NCBI GenBank assembly: GCA_023416335.1
Contig: JAEZHY010000230.1
Span: 1 to 11,825, forward strand
From: Pseudomonadota bacterium
Lineage (GTDB): Bacteria; Desulfobacterota; Syntrophobacteria; Syntrophobacterales; Syntrophobacteraceae
DNA: 11,825 bases
Direction: 5' to 3'
Under the pieces are notes generated by a model. That model was given only the letters and a program-made list of their open reading frames with translations, had not been told where the DNA came from and ran no database searches. The position numbers and the translations under genes are program-made. Below, piece by piece: positions 1 through 5,296 of the stretch (positions within the stretch are counted from its first letter, which is position 1; every line of letters starts with the position of its first letter).

Positions 1-939
1 GCCGACTTTGATGTCCTTCGATGCGGCCATGATCCTTTCGACGACCCGGTCGTAAATCTCGGGCACCGCGGCTACGATCGAACCGGCCAGGCAGCGCTGC
101 CCCGCGGAACCGTAACAGGAATGGATATAGTTCTCGATGAACACATCCATCTGTGCATCTTCCATGACCACCAGGTAGTTCTTCGCCCCGGCCAGAAGCA
201 TGGTCCTCTTTCCGGCCTCTCCGCATTTTGCTCCGATTTTCTTGGCCGTAGGGGTCGATCCGACGAGACAAACACCGCTCACCTTCGGATGCGAGTACCA
301 GACCTCGGGCACGTTCCGGTGCCCGTGAACTATATTGACAACTCCGGGAGGCAATCCGATGTCGGTCAGGATGTCGCCCACCTTCTGCATGAAAAGAGGC
401 GACTGTGTGGAAGGTTTGAAAATGAATGTATTGCCTACGCCTATGGCGAAAGGAACGAACCATCCGAAAACCAGTCCGGGGAAATTGAAAGGTGCAATAC
501 CGCCAAAAACGCCCAGGGGCTCGCGGATCACTCTGCCGACAATGCTGCCGGAAATACCGGCGAGAGTATCACCCTGAATCAAAGTCGGGATGCTGCATGC
601 CGTTTCGATTATCTGCATTACCCGGAGCACTTCGCCGCGCGCTTCGCTGATATGTTTGGCCTGGTCGATAGCGATCGAAAAGGCCAGCTCTTCCAGGTTT
701 TTCTCGAACGCCTCACGAAGCGCGAAGAGGTAACCAACCCTTTTCCCGATCGACTGACGACGCCAGGAATCATATGCCTTATGCGCCGATTCAATGGCCG
801 CAACCGAAGTCTCGCGCGAAGAAACCGGCACTTCACCGATTACTTCGCCAGTTGACGGATTGTACAGCGGCTCGTAATCAACTCCCGATTCCTCCACCCA
901 CTTGCCATCGATGTAGTTCTTTATCCGGACGAACTCCAT
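1..939 (-). CDS. mmsA: CoA-acylating (methyl)malonate-semialdehyde dehydrogenase, MmsA-like, C-terminus cut by the window edge
   Basis: This is an aldehyde dehydrogenase superfamily protein of which the first 313 codons are present; the gene runs off the left edge. The family oxidises methylmalonate or malonate semialdehyde with NAD and CoA, with decarboxylation, to propionyl-CoA or acetyl-CoA in the cytosol. Seen in the sequence: an N-terminal NYIDGKWVE opening, PFNFP at residues 150-154, GSTP at 227-230 in the nucleotide-binding fold, and GSAGQRC ending at C283, the catalytic cysteine. The usual ALDH general-base motif (E-L-G-G) is replaced by LLAGAKN around 248-254, as in the CoA-acylating MMSDH branch, where thioester transfer to CoA replaces hydrolysis. 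The ATG at 939 has an AGGAGG ribosome site ten bases upstream. It lies 118 nt downstream of the aminotransferase on the same strand. Substrate choice between malonate and methylmalonate semialdehyde is not decidable here; a sulfoacetaldehyde-type substrate is a weaker alternative. Confidence 0.9.
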   Translation of the reverse strand, partial: MEFVRIKNYIDGKWVEESGVDYEPLYNPSTGEVIGEVPVSSRETSVAAIESAHKAYDSWRRQSIGKRVGYLFALREAFEKNLEELAFSIAIDQAKHISEARGEVLRVMQIIETACSIPTLIQGDTLAGISGSIVGRVIREPLGVFGGIAPFNFPGLVFGWFVPFAIGVGNTFIFKPSTQSPLFMQKVGDILTDIGLPPGVVNIVHGHRNVPEVWYSHPKVSGVCLVGSTPTAKKIGAKCGEAGKRTMLLAGAKNYLVVMEDAQMDVFIENYIHSCYGSAGQRCLAGSIVAAVPEIYDRVVERIMAASKDIKVG

Positions 940-987
940 ATTCCGCTCTCCCTCCTGAGATTCAACTTGTCGCATAAGTCCGGGATT

Positions 988-1022
988 GTCGCCCGGAGTG
1001 GAATTAACCACGTCCGGGCGAC
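988..1022. repeat. Strong intergenic hairpin between aminotransferase and mmsA
   Basis: GTCGCCCGGA (988-997) is perfectly complementary to TCCGGGCGAC (1013-1022). The stem continues inward as GTGG (998-1001) with CCAC (1008-1011), past a single bulged G at 1012, leaving a 6-nt AATTAA loop. No T-run follows on either strand, so a classical intrinsic terminator is unlikely. A processing site, mRNA-stabilising stem or REP-like element fits better (inference). Confidence 0.75.
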
Positions 1023-1057
1023 AGGTGATCATTTCTTCCCTAAGTCGTCACCGGGTC

Positions 1058-2425
1058 TCATTCGGCGTACTTATCGGCAACTTGCAGGGCCTGATCCATA
1101 AGGCCGATGCCTTCGTCGATTTCGTCCCTGGTGATGATAAAAGGCGGAGCCATCGCTATCGTATTGCCGGGATTTGCGGCCATCGCCATCATGCCGAGTT
1201 CCCCAAGCCTCTTCGCCACTTCGAGCTTCGGGTTCAGGCCCGGGCGAATCTTTGCCGCAACGGGCATAATGGGCTCACGGGTCTTCTTGTTCTTTACCAG
1301 CTCGATGCCGACAAAAAGCCCAAGACCGCGGACATCACCGACACACGCGTGCTTGTCTTTGAGTTCCATAGCTTTTTCGAGCAGGTACTTGCCCATTTGG
1401 GCCGAATTTTCGATCAGATTGTCTTCCTGGTAAATCTGGAGCACGCGGACTGCGGCGGCGCAGCAGAGCGCATGACCGGCATAGGTTGCGCCATGAGCAA
1501 AGAACTGTTCTTTGAAACGGTCGCCTATTTCTTTCCGTGCGATTGCCACACCCAGAGGCAGGTAGCCGCAGGTGGTTCCTTTGGCCATCGTCATGATATC
1601 GGGAACGAAATCCCAATGATCGCAGGCAAACCATTTTCCGGTACGCCCGAAACCACTCATGACTTCGTCGGCGATCATCAGTACCCCGTGCTTGTCACAG
1701 ACCTTCCTCAACTGCGGGAAGTATTCGGGAGGAGGAACTATGATGCCGTTGGCGCCCGTCACAGGCTCGAAAATGATACCGGCGACCTTTTCGGATCCGC
1801 CTTCCATCTCGATTACGTCATCGATATACTTCACGCACTGCATTTCGCATTCGGGATATTTCTGCTTGAACATGCAGCGATAGCAATAAGGCTGCGGAAC
1901 CGTGAGCCAGTCCGTCCCGCCCTGTACCTGAGCCCAGCCTCTGGCATCGCCCGCCGACAGCGTCATCGGAACAGCCGTCCCGCCGTGGTAGCTTCTGTAC
2001 CGCGCAATTATCTTCCGTCTGCCCGTATATTGATGGCATATCTTGATGGCTGCTTCGTTAGCTTCCGTACCGCCCAGGGTAATAAAACAACGAGAAAGAT
2101 CTCCCGGGGTGATCTCGGCAAGCATTTTGGCAAACATCGCACGGGGCTTGGTCGAGAAGTTCGGCGCAAAACCGCACATGTTCTTTGCCTGCTCGACTAT
2201 GGCATCGACGACTCGCTGGTCCTGGTGGCCGATGTTGTGACTTGCGAAACACGAACTGAAATCCAGACGTTCCCTTCCGTCCTCGGTCTTGAACCGCACG
2301 CCTTTTGCGCTGACGACACGCAGCGGGGCCGCCGAAGGCTGATAAGACCAAGAGTGGAAGATGTTTTCTACTTCATACTGGTCGAGGTCTTGCTTTGTCG
2401 AAGGTATCTTCGTCAAATCAATCAT
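1058..2425 (-). CDS. Class III PLP-dependent aminotransferase (omega-amino acid:2-oxo acid type)
   Basis: The 455-aa product is a full-length fold-type I, class III (ornithine/GABA/beta-alanine) aminotransferase. It would move an amino group from an omega- or beta-amino acid to pyruvate or 2-oxoglutarate, giving a semialdehyde. Visible landmarks are LGGTEANEAA (117-126) for phosphate binding, SYHGG (145-149) for cofactor stacking, E220 in FEPV, IADEV with D253 facing the pyridine nitrogen, and MAKG with K282 as the likely PLP lysine. A cysteine cluster C-x2-C-x8-C-x3-C occupies 181-197. The ATG at 2425 follows an AAAGGAGA ribosome site. It sits 73 nt after glutamate dehydrogenase and 118 nt before a semialdehyde dehydrogenase, which suggests beta-alanine or 3-aminoisobutyrate as substrate. 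Taurine or 4-aminobutyrate remain possible, so I give no gene symbol. Confidence 0.93.
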   Translation of the reverse strand: MIDLTKIPSTKQDLDQYEVENIFHSWSYQPSAAPLRVVSAKGVRFKTEDGRERLDFSSCFASHNIGHQDQRVVDAIVEQAKNMCGFAPNFSTKPRAMFAKMLAEITPGDLSRCFITLGGTEANEAAIKICHQYTGRRKIIARYRSYHGGTAVPMTLSAGDARGWAQVQGGTDWLTVPQPYCYRCMFKQKYPECEMQCVKYIDDVIEMEGGSEKVAGIIFEPVTGANGIIVPPPEYFPQLRKVCDKHGVLMIADEVMSGFGRTGKWFACDHWDFVPDIMTMAKGTTCGYLPLGVAIARKEIGDRFKEQFFAHGATYAGHALCCAAAVRVLQIYQEDNLIENSAQMGKYLLEKAMELKDKHACVGDVRGLGLFVGIELVKNKKTREPIMPVAAKIRPGLNPKLEVAKRLGELGMMAMAANPGNTIAMAPPFIITRDEIDEGIGLMDQALQVADKYAE

Positions 2426-2449
2426 GTAACTCTCCTTTGTTCAACGAAT

Positions 2450-2469
2450 CTCCCGACCTCAAGCGGGAG
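2450..2469. repeat. Small hairpin between gdhA and the aminotransferase gene
   Basis: CTCCCG (2450-2455) pairs with CGGGAG (2464-2469) around an 8-nt loop, inside the 73-nt gap between the gdhA stop and the aminotransferase start. There is no U-tract on the minus strand after it, so it is not a good terminator. It could modulate the ratio of the two proteins, but only pairing is seen. Confidence 0.45.
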
Positions 2470-2498
2470 CGCTGTCAAGAAACAACTGCAACATTTAC

Positions 2499-3851
2499 CT
2501 AGACTAGTCCCTGGTCCAGAAGAGCTTCGACCACCTTGACAAAACCGGCTATATTGGCGCCGTACATATAATTGCCTGGAACTCCGTACTGAGCCGCCGC
2601 ATCCAGACACGTCCTGTGGATGGTCTTCATGATCGTGTGGAGGCGCTGGTCAACTTCTTCGCGCGTCCAGTTGAGGCGCATGCTGTTCTGGGTCATTTCG
2701 AGCCCGGAAACGGAAACCCCGCCGGCGTTCGCCGCTTTTGCTGGTCCATAGAGGATTCCGTTTTCAAGTAACAGGGCGATTCCTTCGGGCGTGGTCGGCA
2801 TGTTGGCGCCTTCGGAAACAAGTCTGACGCCGTTGCGCACAAGGTTTTGCGCGTCCGAAAGGTTGATTTCATTCTGGGTGGCGCACGGGAAAGCAAGATC
2901 GGCCTTGCAATTCCAGAGCGGGTTATAGGCGAGGGCGGGGTCAACAGGCATGTAAACGGCCGAAAGGTATTTGTCGGCGTATTCTTTGATCCTGCCGCGC
3001 CTGATGTTTTTCAGTTCCTTTACGTAAGCCAGCTTTTCGCGGTCGATTCCTGCCTCGTCGTAGATAAAACCGGATGAATCCGAAAGCGTTACCGGCTTGC
3101 TCCCGAGGTCGAGCAATTTTTCAACCGTAAATTGTGCAACGTTGCCGGACCCGGAAACCAGGCTGGTCGTACCCTGCATCGCCCTGCCGGCTGCCTGCAG
3201 CATCTCGGCCGCAAAGTAGACGCAGCCGTAGCCGGTTGCTTCCGGACGGATCAGGCTCCCACCCCAGTTGAGGTTCTTTCCCGTCAGCACGCCGGAAAAT
3301 TCGTTCCGGATCTTTTTGTACATCCCGAAAAGATACCCGATTTCACGCGCCCCCACACCAATGTCGCCTGCCGGGACGTCCGTGTCCGGACCGATGTGCC
3401 GGTAAAGCTCAAGCATGAAGCTCTGGCAGAACCGCATGACTTCGTTGTCGGATTTTCCCTTGGGGTTGAAATCGGACCCGCCCTTGCCTCCGCCCATGGG
3501 GAGCGTGGTCAAAGCGTTCTTGAATGTCTGTTCGAATGCAAGGAATTTCAGAATGCTCAAATTTACGGAAGGATGGAACCGAAGTCCGCCCTTGTAAGGC
3601 CCAATCGCACTACTCATCTGGATTCTGTAGCCACGGTTCACCTGGATGTTTCCCCGGTCGTCCTCCCACAGAACCCGAAACATAACCACCCGCTCAGGTT
3701 CAGTTATTCTCTCCAGAATCTTGGCCTGCCTGTAACGCGGGTTGCGATCCAGAACGGGCGTTATCGATTCAACAACCTCACTGACCGCCTGGTGGAATTC
3801 CGTTTCGTGAGGGTCCCTTGCCTTGATGGTTGCCATGATCTCGTCTGTCAC
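2499..3851 (-). CDS. gdhA: Glutamate dehydrogenase, hexameric, probably NADP-linked
   Basis: The 450-aa product matches the 447-aa E. coli GdhA type nearly end to end. It interconverts glutamate and 2-oxoglutarate plus ammonium in the cytosol. Visible motifs: RRNPKYR-like segment at 36-42, SSAIGPYKGGLRFHP (80-94) with K87, PMGGGKGGSDF (118-128) with catalytic-type K123, DVPAGDIGVG (158-167) with D163, RPEATGYG (202-209), and the dinucleotide motif SGSGNVAQ (233-240) followed by SDSSG (257-261), a serine-rich loop that favours NADP over NAD. The start is GTG at 3851, with AGGAG six bases upstream; the internal ATG at 3836 lacks a comparable site. It is the first gene of the leftward run, upstream of the aminotransferase. 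There it could regenerate 2-oxoglutarate from glutamate or assimilate ammonium; direction is not shown by sequence. Confidence 0.97.
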   Translation of the reverse strand: MTDEIMATIKARDPHETEFHQAVSEVVESITPVLDRNPRYRQAKILERITEPERVVMFRVLWEDDRGNIQVNRGYRIQMSSAIGPYKGGLRFHPSVNLSILKFLAFEQTFKNALTTLPMGGGKGGSDFNPKGKSDNEVMRFCQSFMLELYRHIGPDTDVPAGDIGVGAREIGYLFGMYKKIRNEFSGVLTGKNLNWGGSLIRPEATGYGCVYFAAEMLQAAGRAMQGTTSLVSGSGNVAQFTVEKLLDLGSKPVTLSDSSGFIYDEAGIDREKLAYVKELKNIRRGRIKEYADKYLSAVYMPVDPALAYNPLWNCKADLAFPCATQNEINLSDAQNLVRNGVRLVSEGANMPTTPEGIALLLENGILYGPAKAANAGGVSVSGLEMTQNSMRLNWTREEVDQRLHTIMKTIHRTCLDAAAQYGVPGNYMYGANIAGFVKVVEALLDQGLV

Positions 3852-3912
3852 TGAAGACTCCTAGGTTGAGTACGCGCATACAAACAACAACAGTCCCCGG
3901 TCTTCTCAAACA

Positions 3913-3950
3913 GCGCTGCATCGCTTTTATGCAGGCGCCGAAAAACGGCG
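3913..3950. promoter_or_regulatory. Two overlapping hairpins in the gdhA leader
   Basis: GCGCTGCAT (3913-3921) pairs with ATGCAG-G-CGC (3929-3938, one bulged base). CGCCG (3936-3940) pairs with CGGCG (3946-3950) around an A5/T5 loop. The two stems share positions 3936-3938, so the outer part of the first competes with the second. Both lie in the presumed untranslated leader of gdhA, on the minus strand, 60-100 nt before its start. They may be a control element; no known riboswitch consensus was recognised. Confidence 0.35.
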
Positions 3951-4131
3951 AAGGTGAACTGATCCAGCTGATTCAGCCGGTTCTCCGGACAATAGAAAGC
4001 AAGCGTCCGACTGTGCAACTTAAAGAGAAAAGAATATACTTTCCTCGAAATGAGGGATAAGCGTGGGGCAAAAAGAGCTTTCAGAGGTATTTCCCGATCC
4101 ATTGCTGCGCCCTGAGTTAGTGGTGAGGAAT

Positions 4132-4160
4132 GTGATATATCAGAGCGCACACAATGTCAA
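4132..4160 (-). promoter_or_regulatory. Candidate sigma-70 promoter for gdhA
   Basis: On the minus strand a perfect -35 hexamer TTGACA lies at 4160-4155. It is followed after 17 nt by TATCAC (4137-4132; TATATC with a 15-nt spacer is an alternative -10). A transcript starting near 4125 would have a leader of about 270 nt before the gdhA GTG. The leader has no convincing gene. Confidence 0.5.
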
Positions 4161-4175
4161 TGAATTTTATTACCT

Positions 4176-4200
4176 GCAATTACGCTTGGTTACTAATTGC
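4176..4200. promoter_or_regulatory. Dyad upstream of the gdhA promoter, possible regulator site
   Basis: GCAATTA (4176-4182) and TAATTGC (4194-4200) form a perfect 7-bp dyad with an 11-bp centre. Its midpoint is about 63 bp upstream of the predicted gdhA start of transcription, a usual place for an activator dimer. The regulator is unknown. Confidence 0.4.
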
Positions 4201-4359
4201 CTTTCTGATGTTTCACTTAACTGCTATTTCTATTCCGTCGATTTTCTTCGACACTTCCTTGCTTGAAGGAACACGACGATGTTTCCCAAAGTCCCAGGGC
4301 AGTTGCCCAAAAGGGGGGAAAAGCTTCTCAGGGGCATTTTTGCGGCCCAGCCCCCAACC
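4201..4359. other. AT-rich non-coding stretch with two small hairpins
   Basis: No gene with a credible start, ribosome site and codon pattern is seen. GTCGA (4237-4241) pairs with TCGAC (4248-4252), and TTCCTT (4255-4260) pairs with AAGGAA (4266-4271). The base composition changes from AT-rich to strongly GC-rich near 4300, where the repeat nest begins. Confidence 0.5.
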
Positions 4360-4361
4360 CA

Positions 4362-4435
4362 GTCATCCCGGCAGTGCTGAGCCGGGATCCGGCGGAGCTG
4401 CCGCATGCCCGGATGTGGTTTCAACGAGAATGAAA
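4362..4435. repeat. Dispersed REP-like repeat, copy 1
   Basis: The blocks GTCATCCCG (4362-4370), GAGCCGGGATCC (4379-4390), CCCGGATGTG (4408-4417) and GAATGAAA (4428-4435) recur in the same order and at nearly the same spacing at 10425-10500. The first part folds as ATCCCGGC (4365-4372) with GCCGGGAT (4381-4388). The pattern recalls the GTCATCCCG...CGGGATCC palindromes scattered through many bacterial genomes. Confidence 0.7.
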
Positions 4436-4506
4436 CTCTCTCCTTAAGCAGAAAGCCACCTGAAATGTGAACGGCAGCGGCGTAGGCGTCTTAAGAGCCG
4501 GCGCCA

Positions 4507-4945
4507 CACCCCCGTTTGGGAGACAGGTGCCCCAAAAGGGTGCATTTTGTATCGCGTCTCCTATAGGAGGGCGGAGGTGCGAAGTGGGGTAACACTTCAT
4601 CGTGCCCACCGCCTTGCGCTCGGAACCAAACCATGGGTGACACGGGCAACGTGGTTTTGTTGCCCGTGCCGAAGGCAAGAGGGACGGTAATTCTAAGCGA
4701 AGCCTCTTGTCCTCCGGACCCAGGCAACGATAAAACCTGTTGCCTGGGCCACCCGCAAGCCATCGGTTTCTTGTGGGGTTCCCAAGCGGGGGGAGCTTGG
4801 GAACCAGGGGAAAGGTGCATTTTTGTATCATGTCTCCCATAGGACGGTGGGCACCTTTTTGGGGGTGCCCACCGCCCGGCAATCCCCATGAGCCCTGATC
4901 CGAGAGGACGGATGGTGGGCACGATAGAACCTTGTGCCCACCCTA
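4507..4945. repeat. Nest of at least eight palindromes, REP-like, non-coding
   Basis: Successive stems: CACCC/GGGTG (4507-4511/4538-4542) enclosing TTTGGG/CCCAAA (4515-4520/4531-4536); the 12-nt palindrome CTCCTATAGGAG (4558-4569); CACGGGCAAC/GTTGCCCGTG (4641-4650/4659-4668); CAAGAGG/CCTCTTG (4676-4682/4703-4709); CCCAGGCAAC/GTTGCCTGGG (4719-4728/4739-4748); CCCGCAAG/CTTGTGGG with one G-T pair (4752-4759/4770-4777); GGTTCCCAAGC/GCTTGGGAACC (4777-4787/4795-4805); CGGTGGGCACC/GGTGCCCACCG (4845-4855/4864-4874); GGTGGGCAC/GTGCCCACC (4914-4922/4934-4942). None has a terminator-type T-run. The open frames across it are unlike any protein I know and simply read through the repeats. The stems are of several different families, so this looks like repeated insertion of short palindromic elements at one neutral site. 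Confidence 0.7.
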
Positions 4946-5250
4946 CACCGCTCACCGTTTACTCTAACTGAAGTTTCATAAAAGGTTTCTTTCCGGACCT
5001 CCTCCGATTGGCTTCCAGCGCTCTACTCGCTCGAATTCGAGAATCCGGGGTACACTCCGGGGTGATATGCAAACATTAACAATCGCCTTTTCCCATTTCG
5101 GTATGCTATAAAAAGTGCGTACGAACGGGGCAAAATCCTTTCGGGGTAAATCTTCTGCGGAAGTCTTGAGCATCTTTGCGAGCCTGCGGCCGGAGTCACC
5201 GGAGGGAACGAAAATTCCACTGCTGCGGTCCTGCTTATTCCCAAAACTGG
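4946..5250. other. Non-coding spacer before the CoA-transferase gene
   Basis: No credible gene. A short direct repeat (CGGGGTACA, then CGGGGTGAT) occurs at 5046-5066, and an AT-rich TATAAA lies at 5107-5112 without a matching -35 box. Nothing else is recognised. Confidence 0.4.
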
Positions 5251-5280
5251 TTGAGGTCTACCGGTTTTTTCCTTTATGAT
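5251..5280 (+). promoter_or_regulatory. Candidate promoter for the CoA-transferase gene
   Basis: TTGAGG (5251-5256) and TATGAT (5275-5280, five of six consensus bases) are separated by 18 nt. Transcription would begin near 5287, leaving a leader of only about ten bases before the ATG at 5297, which would also explain the weak ribosome site there. Confidence 0.4.
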
Positions 5281-5296
5281 TTGAATCGGAAACAGA

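Noticed and set aside
986..2539. Long plus-strand open frame of 517 codons
   Set aside because: It lies opposite the aminotransferase and the end of gdhA, reads as a typical antisense shadow with no domain, and lacks a ribosome site; the minus-strand genes have clear motifs and starts.
3848..4150. 100-codon minus-strand open frame before gdhA
   Set aside because: It starts at a doubtful codon near the predicted promoter, has no ribosome site, resembles no family, and overlaps the gdhA start; treated as leader RNA.
4154..4447. Plus-strand 97-codon frame with a hydrophobic beginning that looks like a signal peptide
   Set aside because: The hydrophobic part is AT-rich promoter DNA, the rest is repeat DNA, and there is no ribosome site.
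4845..4874. GC-rich stem with a T5 stretch as an intrinsic terminator
   Set aside because: The T-run is in the loop, not after the stem, on either strand.
4421..4955. Minus-strand open frames of about 150 codons in the palindrome nest
   Set aside because: They are rich in Pro, Gly, Arg and Trp and run through inverted repeats in two frames at once; no start site or protein pattern.
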